From: CAZIUL01 sp964542475
GTDB lineage: Bacteria > Planctomycetota > B15-G4 > CAYZWU01
Length of the DNA: 64,000 nt
Assembly (NCBI GenBank): GCA_964542475.1
Contig: CAZIUL010000006.1
Coordinates: 62,001-126,000, forward strand
Direction: 5' to 3'
The notes beneath the pieces were generated by a model. It was not told the origin of the DNA. It worked only from the letters and a program-made list of their open reading frames with translations, and made no database searches. This document shows positions 44,601-53,101 of the stretch, one piece after another (within the stretch, counting starts at the first letter, position 1; every line of letters starts with the position of its first letter). The position numbers and the translations under genes were made by a program.

Positions 44601-46327
44601 GCAATCTCGAGCGGACCCTCGCCCTTTATCCAAACGCGGAGATCGCGGGGCGGATAACGTTGGAGATCGCGGGCCTGTACATCGGGAACGGAGAGGCTGA
44701 TCCGGCGTACAGGGCGCTTAGCGGTTATTTGCAGTCCCACAAAGACACGCCCCATGTGCCTCACGCGCTTTTTTTAATGGCCCGGGCAGCGAAGTTGGAA
44801 GGCAACACCGTGCTGCACAGGAGCATCGAAAAACGGCTTCTTCAAAGCTATTCGGGAGTCGAGGCACCGGGAGAAGGGGGGAAGAGCTACGAAGATATCC
44901 TCTCGGACGCGTATCAGGCCGAGCTCCCGGCAGGTCCGGCCGAACTTCTGCCGCGCGAAGAGTACGAAGTGTCATCCTCAAAAATCAGGTCCCGGCTGTG
45001 CAGCATTGTCCCGGTCGATGGAATGCCATCCCCGCTCATGGAGGGAAAGGTGCTGCTTGACCTCGAATCCGAGATGGACCTGATGCTGTTCGATTTTAAC
45101 CTGATGGAAGAGGCTTGGAGGTTGAGCCTCGACCGCTTCCTTGGGCTCGGCGGCGGAGAGCGCCTTTCCAAGGCGGTTCAGATGAACGGCGTGATCGCTG
45201 CCGTGTACGAGACCAGGGTGATCGGCATCAGCATAGCTTCCGGGCAGCTCATGTGGATCAAGGAGCTTCCAATGGGGCTCAGGGACGCGGCCTATTCCAG
45301 CGGTCTGCTTTTCATACTGTCCGAGGCGCAGGCCGGCATCGAAGAGGACGAGAAGGCAATGGCCATGGCTGTCAATCCGGTCACCGGGTCGCTGCTGTGG
45401 CAAAAAGAGATCGACGTTGACGCAAACACGGCTTTCATTCCTTCAGCCGAATCGTTCGCCTTCGTGTCGAACATGAGCCGTTTCGGACGCTGGAATTCCA
45501 CGCTGTTGACCTTCGATCCCTTTACCGGTGAGCAGTGGAAGCGCGTATCTCTTCCGGATGTAAAGCTGACTCCGGTCCCGCTTGCTGCGCAGGGCAGCGC
45601 GCTGCTTGTAGTGGAGAGCAGGGAAACGGAAAGGGACGGCCGGAGGGAGATATCGAGAACATTGAAATCGTTCGGCAGCAGGCACGGCACCCTGCTCTGG
45701 TCTCTCCCGCTTGACGACTGGCTGATCGATTTTATCAACTGTGCAATCGTGGACAACAAGCCGGCGTTTTATGCTGTTGAAAGGTTCAGACCCGACAGGA
45801 CCAGCCGCGGCCAGCGCTCGCTTCTTCTCGTGGATCCGGCTGAAGGAGGAATAGCCGAGAAGGTGCCGTTCCCCCAGCAGGTTCTGGCTTTTCTGAACGC
45901 GGCCTCTCTGCCTGGTTCGCTGGTCTACACATACACAAAGGGATCGAGACGAATGCTGAGGTTGTCGGCCTTCGACACCAGGTCCAAGGAGTTCCAGTTT
46001 CGGGATCAGACCATCACAATGGGGAACGCGAGCACGCTGGATGTGCACTTGCGCGCCCCGGTTTATGCGGCGGACGGCTTGATCATTCCCATAGATTTTG
46101 ATCCGAAAGGGACATGGGAGCCTGTTCTATGCAGCCAGGTGTTGCTGCTGGACAAGGAGAGCGGCCGGCTTCTTCATTCGCTTGATCTGTGCTGGAAAAG
46201 TCAGACCAGGATGCCGTCGCACTTTTCGTCCCATTTCCCGGTTCAGACCATGCTGAAAAACAAGACGGTCCTGGTTTTGAAGAGCTCCGAGCTTTATGTT
46301 ATCCAGGGCAGTGGAGCCGGCGGCTGA
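41681..46327 (+). CDS. Large secreted protein with TPR and two PQQ-like beta-propellers
   Basis: The 1548-residue protein has a signal peptide (about 1-30, ending SQAVAQ). A helical N-terminus follows (about 55-240), then a first PQQ-like propeller (about 270-720, SATALNIYTGEVLWRF, TLICCSNLGFVCALDALSGRIRW). A long TPR-like stretch runs from about 770 to 1080 (GRHEKAVTSYEAAIEKA), and a second propeller from about 1120 to 1540 (YETRVIGISIASGQLMW, MAVNPVTGSLLWQKEI). It seems a scaffold for protein or glycan contacts. No enzymatic motif was noticed. A start at 41687 is also possible. Confidence 0.85.
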   Translation: MAMYRAVPPVFLIVSSAALSLLFFSQAVAQTDSYQGWDAILDESYVENPDRQALKGFRISESWKAKLAIDKAKLAIEAGDFSRAVIVLQDVIENHQADVFQAGLDYLPGSKSCARFVGAAELAHYLLAALPEEGRQEYDSFVSKKAAGLLDEAVAKEDIVSLKRIGESFSASITGRRALRFLAEYHLERGEAELASIYLKKVLLFLSDDGQQQDLLRRLVQSLLQLGRRDEAALFIDAMGKGAPPDQPFDRVSLDLQRGLASLAPDGADSGWSTCGGGNNRSKTMSLLMDAAEFTPQWSGSFICDVMASNNPFEDFNRSSGTVPFKLMRKGDVLVFNGSVSATALNIYTGEVLWRFDGPLDADDDLDAYYNNPYYVLEDYLSYYGVNSSTTISPHIIAGGTVAGDRVLVNLQARRRRMETKMLSRRVINRAIPRRGLFAINMTDGSLDWAQGDPVLSEDDFLGRVSIPSPPVVINDLVICNAYLREGGINAFVLYFDLESGRMIRKVPVGIGQQELTMFNMEYKEFSAIPLTEVEGTLICCSNLGFVCALDALSGRIRWITEYETIPLPKVHSFNTLPQPRRVNWENNPPQVCGDAVVVTPLDSDKIIAFNWRTGASIWKKTCSSLGVDMYRSLLGVHEGKFILTGPNGATALDAEQGARKWRVTLPAETEARGRGALTGDSLYLQAGNDLFVYDLESGKALKRVDLNSVHKGCGLFLFGEVIALAGAGSLEVMFDAGSMLARAESRLDEGGNVFDDLVFIGDMSRLDGRHEKAVTSYEAAIEKASVADVNVRPSTLERVQNSLFDAYVALGRKRWGLGLTSKAEADFRSALDIASSPEQYVSAALTWIDLLGSGRVNARGIESVLDGLMTRHARHRYPFHGREGLEEALVGLYVSLVRCRLARERADPTEEIAHLQSVLEDYPDDGIEAVRAGEFAFSRIRELIEENGREIFAGYDSRARSMFEKALTNGSISNLERTLALYPNAEIAGRITLEIAGLYIGNGEADPAYRALSGYLQSHKDTPHVPHALFLMARAAKLEGNTVLHRSIEKRLLQSYSGVEAPGEGGKSYEDILSDAYQAELPAGPAELLPREEYEVSSSKIRSRLCSIVPVDGMPSPLMEGKVLLDLESEMDLMLFDFNLMEEAWRLSLDRFLGLGGGERLSKAVQMNGVIAAVYETRVIGISIASGQLMWIKELPMGLRDAAYSSGLLFILSEAQAGIEEDEKAMAMAVNPVTGSLLWQKEIDVDANTAFIPSAESFAFVSNMSRFGRWNSTLLTFDPFTGEQWKRVSLPDVKLTPVPLAAQGSALLVVESRETERDGRREISRTLKSFGSRHGTLLWSLPLDDWLIDFINCAIVDNKPAFYAVERFRPDRTSRGQRSLLLVDPAEGGIAEKVPFPQQVLAFLNAASLPGSLVYTYTKGSRRMLRLSAFDTRSKEFQFRDQTITMGNASTLDVHLRAPVYAADGLIIPIDFDPKGTWEPVLCSQVLLLDKESGRLLHSLDLCWKSQTRMPSHFSSHFPVQTMLKNKTVLVLKSSELYVIQGSGAGG

Positions 46328-46354
46328 GAACGGGCCGCCGAAAGGGCCAAACAT

Positions 46355-47533
46355 ATGATGAAAACCGGAAAAGCACACGGGACTATCCTTGCGGCGGTCT
46401 TTGTTCTGCTGAGCTTTGCCGCTGCCGGCGAGGTTCCACAGGACAGCGGTCCGCCTGAGGTCGTGCAGGACTTTCCTGATGTGACGCCTTCGTCCATCGC
46501 GGCTGCGCGGCGCGGGCTCGACTACCTGGCCGCTCACCAGAACCCGGACGGGTCCTGGGACGGCGACGTGGGTTTCAAGCTGAACGAGAGGTTCGAGGTG
46601 ATCGAGCACCGCCGGCCTCATGTGGGCGTGACAGCGCTGGCAGGCATAGCTTTTCTTTCCGGAGGGCATCTTCCCGAGCGCGGAGCTTACGCGGAGAACA
46701 TATCGCGGTCCATCGACTTTGTGCTCTCCTCCATTAGGGATACGGGTTACATCACAAGCAACGGCACGCGCATGTACAGCCACGCCTTCGCCGCCCTCTT
46801 CCTGGCCGAGGTGTACGGCATGACGCACAGGGCTGATGTTGGCAGGAAGCTCCAGATGATCGTGGATCTAATCGTGGAATGCCAGAACCGGTACGGGTCA
46901 TGGCGCTACGAGCCGTTCGCGCCCGAATCGGACATGTCCATCACAGTGTGTCAGCTCATGGCGCTTAGGGCCGCGCGAAACATCGGCATCAAGGTCCCCC
47001 GTTCCACGATCGACAGGGCTGTAAACTATGTGCGGCAGTCGTACGTGGGAAGGAACCACCGGCTGCTGAGAGGCATAAACAGCCTCCGTCTTCGGTACGA
47101 GCCTTATTACAACATAGAGGAGGGTTCTTTCCTCTACCAGAACTTCCCGGACGAAGCATCGGGTTCATACCGCTCCTCGTTTTCCCTCACGGCGGCCGGG
47201 GTTGTTTCGCTTTTTCACGCGGGTCATTATTCGGAGGCGGAGATCGAGAAAAGCCTCGACTACCTCATGAGAAACAACGAGATAGTGTCGACGCGGTGGC
47301 GGCATCACTACTTTTACTGGTACGGCCACTACTACGCGGTACAGGCGGCTTACATCGCCGGGGGGCGCTTCTGGGACGACTACTACACAAGGATCAGGCG
47401 CGATCTTGTGGAAAGCCAGCGTTCCAAAGGATACTGGACCAACCCGGTAGGGCCCGGTGAAAACTTCGCCACGGCGGTGGCTGTAATTGTTCTGCAGATC
47501 CCATTGAACTATCTGCCCATATTCCAGCGGTGA
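46355..47533 (+). CDS. Secreted prenyltransferase/squalene-oxidase-repeat (alpha/alpha toroid) protein
   Basis: The 392-residue protein has a signal peptide, then repeats of the prenyltransferase/squalene-hopene-cyclase type: ARRGLDYLAAHQNPDGSWDGD, GVTALAGIAFLSGG, HAFAALFLAEVYGM, GSWRYEP and TVCQLMALRAARNIGI. It lacks a clear DxDD terpene-cyclase motif, so it is probably a binding or scaffold toroid. AAAGGG lies before the ATG at 46355. It is paralogous to the gene ending at 54359, with the same C-terminal LQIPLNYLPIFQR-type ending. Confidence 0.85.
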   Translation: MMKTGKAHGTILAAVFVLLSFAAAGEVPQDSGPPEVVQDFPDVTPSSIAAARRGLDYLAAHQNPDGSWDGDVGFKLNERFEVIEHRRPHVGVTALAGIAFLSGGHLPERGAYAENISRSIDFVLSSIRDTGYITSNGTRMYSHAFAALFLAEVYGMTHRADVGRKLQMIVDLIVECQNRYGSWRYEPFAPESDMSITVCQLMALRAARNIGIKVPRSTIDRAVNYVRQSYVGRNHRLLRGINSLRLRYEPYYNIEEGSFLYQNFPDEASGSYRSSFSLTAAGVVSLFHAGHYSEAEIEKSLDYLMRNNEIVSTRWRHHYFYWYGHYYAVQAAYIAGGRFWDDYYTRIRRDLVESQRSKGYWTNPVGPGENFATAVAVIVLQIPLNYLPIFQR

Positions 47534-47560
47534 GCCCGTTTTTGGAGTGTAAGGAGTAGC

Positions 47561-49864
47561 ATGGCTGTGGATATGGAAACGCTGACACAGAGGCTGGAGG
47601 CTCAGCGCGCCCGGTTGAGAAACATATACCTGCTCCACGGCCTGACCCATATCGCGCTGCGCCTGCTGGCGCTGTCAGCCATCCTGTTCTTCCTGGATTT
47701 TGCGGTCGTTCCGCCGGAAGGGGCCCGGCTGACCATGGCTTTCCTGTCGGCCGGATACCTCATCTACGCATGCCACCGGTACCTTGTCTATCCCATGAGC
47801 CGCCGCATAACACGTCAGGACATGGCTCTCCTGCTGGAAAGGAGGTTTTCCGCACTCGACGGAGGATTGGTTTCAGCGCTTCAGTTTCATTCGTCGGGAA
47901 AGGGTGAATACCGGGGCATGTCCCGGGGACTCATGCGGGCTGCAATAGAGTTCGGCGCCGGTAAGGCCGACCCTTTCGAGTGGAAAGACATCTTCGATAT
48001 AACCGGGCTGAAAAAAATGATGCTGGTCACCGGGCTGGTTTTTGTCCTCATGGCAGGGTACGGGTTCATGAATCCCGGTCTTGTTCGCATCTGGGCGGCA
48101 CGGATGATGGGCGCGGACATGGATTGGCCCAGGAGCACCACATTGCACATCATACCGGAAGGGGCCGGCGAGAACTTCAAGTTTCTTTCCGAACCGGATC
48201 CCGGCGGCGTCCAGGAGTTGATGATGGCCAGGGGAACCTCCCTGCCGATCACAGTGACTGCAGAGGGCCGCGATCCCGGCGAGGTCATGGTCGTCCAGGA
48301 GAGGAGCGGGACCGGCCCGATCGAATCCAGGGCGATCCGGCGCAATGCCGGGAAGTACAAGTACCGGTTCCGGAACGTGCGCAGTGACATGCGTTTTTGG
48401 GTACACGGCGGGGATGATTCCGGAAGGGGAAGGCATGTGGATGTGACTGTTGTGGTCCCGCCGGAGGTTCTGTCGATAGAAAGCGAGTACAAATACCCGG
48501 AGTACCTGGGCATCGATTCGGAAACCCGGTCCTCTTCCCGGGTCGAGGCGCCTTCAGGCACAAGAGTCGACATGCGGTTTCTTCTCTCGAAACCCGCCGG
48601 CGAGGCCGTTATCGCCCTGCGCTTCGGCGGCGGGGCAGAGCAGACTTATCCGCTCGACCCGGACCCGGAGGATCCGTTGCGTTTCCTTTACACGCTTGAT
48701 GTGGAAAGATCGGGCACATACCAGGTGCGGCTCATCGGTGAGGAGGGTTTTGCCAACGTTGGAACACCGACTCATTCGATAATAGCAAAAAGCGATTCGA
48801 AACCGAGAGTCCGGCTCTACTATCCGGGGAGCAGCGATTTTGATTCGGGCCCGAGAGGCGTCGTGGTCATGCGCGCTGCTGCGGAGGACGACTACGGGAT
48901 CAAGGAGATGAAGCTATGCTACAAGCCGGCCGGGAATGATGAGTTCACATCCCGCCCGTTCGGCAGCGATGAGATAGACCAGCCTTACGGGGCGAGACGT
49001 ATCGTTGCGGACCATGTGATGGATCTCGTGTCGTACAGCTTCGTGTTCGACGAGAGGTCCAGGAAGGTGGAACCCGGCGATGCGCTCATCTATTCGGTGG
49101 AGGCTTACGATTCCAGGCCGGACATGGGCGAGGGAAAGGCGGATACCGGGCGGCACCTAATCAACATCGTCTCGGAAAACGAATTGATCCGCCTGCTTAC
49201 CGAGAGGCAGATCCGCATGAAGGAGGAGATCCAATCGCTGCGGAACCTGCAGGCCGAACGGATGCGGGACGGGGAGGAAGAGCTCGAGGCGGCCCTTGAG
49301 CAGGGATGGAATGAGCAGAAGCTCACAACGATGCAGATCCGCCAGAACCAGCTCACAAACCGGTTCAAGAGGGCGACGAAAGAGCTTGCTCACATCTTCG
49401 ACGAGTATCTTTTCAACCGTATCGATAGGTCGCCCGCAGCATCTGTAATGCTGGAGAAAGCCGTGTCCGTCCGCCTGGAGGAGCGCCTGACCGACTCGTT
49501 TGATCCCGGCACGTATGCCGCACTGATCTCGTTTTTCGAGTCGGGCAAGGCCGGCGAAATGGATCTGATGGAGCGGCTGACCTCCATGCTGGGCATGGGC
49601 ATGTCGATATCGGAATCGCTCTCCCCCGATGCCGCCGGTTTTCTGGCCGGGGGGCTTGCACGCGCCGGCACCTCTGAACCGTCAGGCATGATCCGCAAAA
49701 GTCTTGACAAGCAGCAGGAGATCATCGATGTCCTGGACGTGCTTCTTCAGAGGATGGATGAGTGGGAGGACTTTCAGGAGCTGCTCCAGCTCTTCCGCGA
49801 TGTGATAGATTACCAGTTCAACCTCAACATCCTGACGAGAGAGGAGCTTAGAAAAAGAGATTGA
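47561..49864 (+). CDS. Large DUF4175-like membrane protein with C-terminal coiled coil
   Basis: The 767-residue protein begins with two or three membrane helices (LRLLALSAILFFLDFAVV, RLTMAFLSAGYLIYAC, LVTGLVFVLMAGYGFM). A large periplasmic region follows (about 190-540) with Ig-like beta pieces such as ESEYKYPEYLGI and DDYGIKEMKLCYKP. A helical C-terminus (about 545-760) is rich in Glu and Arg. It resembles DUF4175-type proteins of Planctomycetes and related groups. AAGGAG precedes the ATG at 47561. Its partners are the toroid protein before it and the coiled-coil protein after it. Confidence 0.75.
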   Translation: MAVDMETLTQRLEAQRARLRNIYLLHGLTHIALRLLALSAILFFLDFAVVPPEGARLTMAFLSAGYLIYACHRYLVYPMSRRITRQDMALLLERRFSALDGGLVSALQFHSSGKGEYRGMSRGLMRAAIEFGAGKADPFEWKDIFDITGLKKMMLVTGLVFVLMAGYGFMNPGLVRIWAARMMGADMDWPRSTTLHIIPEGAGENFKFLSEPDPGGVQELMMARGTSLPITVTAEGRDPGEVMVVQERSGTGPIESRAIRRNAGKYKYRFRNVRSDMRFWVHGGDDSGRGRHVDVTVVVPPEVLSIESEYKYPEYLGIDSETRSSSRVEAPSGTRVDMRFLLSKPAGEAVIALRFGGGAEQTYPLDPDPEDPLRFLYTLDVERSGTYQVRLIGEEGFANVGTPTHSIIAKSDSKPRVRLYYPGSSDFDSGPRGVVVMRAAAEDDYGIKEMKLCYKPAGNDEFTSRPFGSDEIDQPYGARRIVADHVMDLVSYSFVFDERSRKVEPGDALIYSVEAYDSRPDMGEGKADTGRHLINIVSENELIRLLTERQIRMKEEIQSLRNLQAERMRDGEEELEAALEQGWNEQKLTTMQIRQNQLTNRFKRATKELAHIFDEYLFNRIDRSPAASVMLEKAVSVRLEERLTDSFDPGTYAALISFFESGKAGEMDLMERLTSMLGMGMSISESLSPDAAGFLAGGLARAGTSEPSGMIRKSLDKQQEIIDVLDVLLQRMDEWEDFQELLQLFRDVIDYQFNLNILTREELRKRD

Positions 49865-49865
49865 T

Positions 49866-49892
49866 CCCGGCAAAGGAGGATACTTTACCGGG
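49866..49892 (+). terminator. Possible weak terminator or leader hairpin
   Basis: CCCGGCAAAG and CTTTACCGGG form a ten-base arm pair with one mismatch and a short loop, directly after the DUF4175-like stop codon, followed by TTAATT. The U-tract is weak. Confidence 0.4.
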
Positions 49893-49974
49893 TTAATTGA
49901 CGTATAAAGTATAATAGGATGATGTTTACCGGGCAGGTTCAGCGCTTCCGATAAATAGCAGGAAAAACGGTTCA

Positions 49975-52323
49975 ATGAAACTGACAACAGACCGGACAGG
50001 ATTCGTTTCGAAGCTCTTTCAAAGAGCGGCAGCATGCGCGTGCGTCTTCCTGCCGGCTCTGATGACTCTCCATGCCGGCCTGGTACTGGTTTTTTTTACC
50101 AGTCCGATGCTTCACGCGCAGACCGAATCAAAAACGCTGGACAGCGTTGCGAGGGAACAGCAGAACATCAAGGACCGGCTCGAACACATCCGGACGAAGA
50201 TGGAGCGGCTGGAGCGGAAAAACGAGCGGGAGGGCGGCCGGCACACAGCGGATGTGATCAGGCGCGCCCGGGCGGAGATGGAAAAGCGCGACATTCTCAA
50301 GCGGACAGGGGATCTGGACACCAAGATCCGGGCTTCTCTGCTCACCGTTGGCAAGGAGCAGGAGCTTTTGCTCAAGGATCTCGAGGACATCTTTGCCATT
50401 CTCCAGGACCGCAACGACCTGGAAAGGCTAAATGACATGATAAAGGCGTTCGATGAGGGGGTTCGCACAATGGGCCGGCTCATCGACGATCAGGAGAAGG
50501 TTCTCAACGATACGCGCGGCCTCTTGTACGACAAGACTCGATTGACATCGGAGGCGCTGGAGAAGCTGAAGGAGATCATCGAGGGGCAGAAAGAGCTTGC
50601 CGCAAGGGTGAACGATGCCGGCGGCCGCGATGCGGAAGAGGACACACTCTGGTCGATCGCCGAGGCCATCGATGATCTGGCCGCGGCCCAGGAAGAGCTC
50701 GCAAAGAGAGCATGCGCGGGCGAGGATGCTGCAAAGGATGAAGAGCTGTCTTTTGAAGAGATGATCCAGACCCAGGGCGGGCTCGCAGGAAGGCTTGACA
50801 AGATAGAGGAGAGGATCCGGAAATGCACTACAGGCGGCGGCACGGAGGTTGCCGAGGAAGCGCGGGATGCGCTGAGCAACGCCCGGCAGGAGATGGAAAA
50901 GGCGTCGGCGGAGCTGAGAGAGCGGAGAGCTCTTTCGGGTGCCGGGCACCAGGAAAACGCGGCCGGGGCTTTGCGTGAAGCGTCTGGCTTGATCAGCGGT
51001 GCGGGGCGCGACGAGTTCAGGGAAAAAAAGCGCCGGGACATGGACATGGCCGGACGCCAGGAAATGCTGGGCAGTAATATGGAGGAAGTGAGGGATACGC
51101 TCGAAAGGATCGAGAGCCTGTCTGAAAAACGGCCTGGAGAGGGGTCGAGCGCGGATAGCGCCAAAATGCCGGAGAAGGCGGAGGATGTCCAAAAAGAGAT
51201 GGAAAACGCGAGATCGCGGCTCTGGGCAGGGGAGCTTGAACGTGCCGCTCCTCATCAGGCCAATGCTGCGAAGCAGCTCGAGGAGCTCGTTGATTTGCTG
51301 GAAAAGAGCCGGGAGGCCGGTTCCGGGCCTGAGTCGGGGAGCACTGCTTCATCTGCTGAACAGAAGGAACGTTTCGAGGAGCTTGCAAAACGTGAGAAGG
51401 AGCTGGAGGAGCGCACCCGCGACTTGATGCGCCGCATGCGGGAGGTGATGAGCAAAGAGGCCATGCGCAATCTGTCCGATTCCGCGGACAACATGGCCCG
51501 GGCTGTTGATGAGCTCGCGAACCGGAAAGGGGAAGACGCCGAAAGGGACGAGGAAGAGGCTAAGAAGCTCCTCGAAAAGGCGCGCAAGGAGATGGACCAG
51601 GAGGAGAACAAGTACCACAACATCCGTCAGCGGGAGGTGCTGTTCAGGGTTCAGCAGAGCCTCGAAAACCTCAAGGAGGAACAGGACAAAATCAACGATG
51701 AGACCAGGGCGATCGACATTTCCGGGGGCGAGGACAGCCGCCCGACACGGCTTAACAGCAGAAAACTCCGGAAGCTGTCAGTGCAGGAACAGGAGGTAAA
51801 GGCAAAAACAGCAGAGGTCAGGGAGAAGATCGAGGAAGACTCCTCCACGGTGTTCTCCTGGGTGCTGGAACGAAACGAGGAGGACCTCGGCGAGGTCGTT
51901 GATATGTTGGGCAAGCAGAATAGCGGTGCGTTGGTGCAGGCAATACAGAGCGATATCAGCGGGCGTTTCGAAGAGTTGATTGAATCTTTGAAGCAGGAGC
52001 TGAAGCGCAGGATGGAAGCGCTCTCCGAGGAGCAGGAACCTTCTGCAGAGGGCGGCGGACAGCCGGGGAGTAAAAATCCGCTCATCCCGCCTGTTGCCGA
52101 GCTCCTGATGATCAAAGGGATGGAAGAGGGTGCCATGCGCCGCCTGAAGAATTTCACGCGTCTCCATCCCGAGATGCTGGATGGCAACGCCGGACCAATG
52201 GACATCCGCATGCTGGAGAGGATGGGACACATGCATTCTAACATAACCGAACTTTTCAAGAAGATGATCGAGCGTTCCAAGGGAGGAGCCCCTGATGTAG
52301 AACCGCTCGATGAGAAGAAATGA
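49975..52323 (+). CDS. Secreted long coiled-coil protein
   Basis: The 782-residue protein has a signal peptide (about 1-49, ending LHAQ). It then consists almost wholly of long coiled-coil helices rich in Glu, Lys, Arg and Ala (for example DRLEHIRTKMERLERKNERE, KKLLEKARKEMDQEENKYHN). No other domain is recognised. Similar proteins follow DUF4175 proteins in related bacteria and probably form a rigid rod or bridge in the periplasm. It ends 13 bases before the next gene. The start ATG at 49975 has only a distant AGGA. Confidence 0.75.
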   Translation: MKLTTDRTGFVSKLFQRAAACACVFLPALMTLHAGLVLVFFTSPMLHAQTESKTLDSVAREQQNIKDRLEHIRTKMERLERKNEREGGRHTADVIRRARAEMEKRDILKRTGDLDTKIRASLLTVGKEQELLLKDLEDIFAILQDRNDLERLNDMIKAFDEGVRTMGRLIDDQEKVLNDTRGLLYDKTRLTSEALEKLKEIIEGQKELAARVNDAGGRDAEEDTLWSIAEAIDDLAAAQEELAKRACAGEDAAKDEELSFEEMIQTQGGLAGRLDKIEERIRKCTTGGGTEVAEEARDALSNARQEMEKASAELRERRALSGAGHQENAAGALREASGLISGAGRDEFREKKRRDMDMAGRQEMLGSNMEEVRDTLERIESLSEKRPGEGSSADSAKMPEKAEDVQKEMENARSRLWAGELERAAPHQANAAKQLEELVDLLEKSREAGSGPESGSTASSAEQKERFEELAKREKELEERTRDLMRRMREVMSKEAMRNLSDSADNMARAVDELANRKGEDAERDEEEAKKLLEKARKEMDQEENKYHNIRQREVLFRVQQSLENLKEEQDKINDETRAIDISGGEDSRPTRLNSRKLRKLSVQEQEVKAKTAEVREKIEEDSSTVFSWVLERNEEDLGEVVDMLGKQNSGALVQAIQSDISGRFEELIESLKQELKRRMEALSEEQEPSAEGGGQPGSKNPLIPPVAELLMIKGMEEGAMRRLKNFTRLHPEMLDGNAGPMDIRMLERMGHMHSNITELFKKMIERSKGGAPDVEPLDEKK

Positions 52324-52336
52324 GAGGAACGCTGCC

Positions 52337-52726
52337 ATGAAGAACGAACAACACGGACACGCCTGCCTGCACCCGCACAGCGGCAATAGGCGTTTTGCCG
52401 GGCTGTCCATGGTCGCAGCCGTTGTGCCGGTTTTTTTGTGTTTTGCTCTTTTCGGAACAGCCCCTGCTCAGGAGGAGGATACCGGTGAAGGAACTGCTGC
52501 TGTGGGCGAGATATCCGAGCTGGTAGAGAAGATTATTGATGGAATGAAGAAGATCGACGACAACCTGCTCAACGCTGACGCCGCCGGGACAGGGGACCGG
52601 ATGAATGAGAACATCCGCAACATCGAGGAGCTGCTGAAGAACACCCTCGATGGTTCGCAACAGGTGGTAAAGGATCTCGACGAACTCATCCGAAGGGCCA
52701 GGTATCAGAATAGCGGGAAGGGGTGA
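52337..52726 (+). CDS. Small secreted helical protein, ends at an in-frame TGA
   Basis: The 129-residue protein has a signal peptide with FAGLSMVAAVVPVFLCFALF and then two helices with DGMKKIDDNLLNAD and NIEELLKNTLDGSQQVVKDLDELIRRARYQ. GAGG lies before the ATG at 52337. The frame stops at TGA 52724-52726, but the same frame continues open for another 125 codons with coding-like composition and a conserved-looking C-terminal helix (see the next feature). I suspect that the intact protein would run to 53101. It is part of the coiled-coil/toroid block. Confidence 0.7.
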   Translation: MKNEQHGHACLHPHSGNRRFAGLSMVAAVVPVFLCFALFGTAPAQEEDTGEGTAAVGEISELVEKIIDGMKKIDDNLLNADAAGTGDRMNENIRNIEELLKNTLDGSQQVVKDLDELIRRARYQNSGKG

Positions 52727-53101
52727 AGCTCCTCACAGTTCAGCAGGTCGCTGAAAAAGAAGGATCAAGGCGAAGAACAGAAGAGTGAGCCCAGGAAGGA
52801 GAATGAATCCGACGGGAAGCCCGAGCAAAATCCGGCCAATGAAAACACGGATCCGAAAAACGGGAAGGAGCCGGAGGATGCGAGGCCGGACGAGCAAAAC
52901 GGTGTGAAAGAGGATGCGCAGAACCCTCCGCCTTCCAAGAATCCGGAAAGGGCGGACAACCCCGACCTTTCCGGACGATGGGGAGTTCTTCCTCCAAAGC
53001 TCCAGAACGATATACTGAACTTCAACATCGACAAGTTTCCACAGAAGTACAGGAAATGGCTGAAAGAGTACTACAGGCGGATAAACCGCAACCGGAAATG
53101 A
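52727..53101 (+). pseudogene. Continuation of the small secreted protein after an in-frame TGA
   Basis: Directly after the TGA the same frame stays open to TGA 53099-53101. It has a Ser/Lys-rich start, a stretch of Glu, Lys, Asn and Pro, then WGVLPPKLQNDILNFNID and KFPQKYRKWLKEYYRRI, which look like a conserved C-terminal helical motif. The first start codon after the TGA is GTG at 52904, 177 bases on, with no good ribosome-binding site. The likeliest reading is one gene broken by a nonsense change or by a sequencing error. Readthrough is also possible. Other genes in the window end at TGA, so general recoding is unlikely. Confidence 0.65.
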
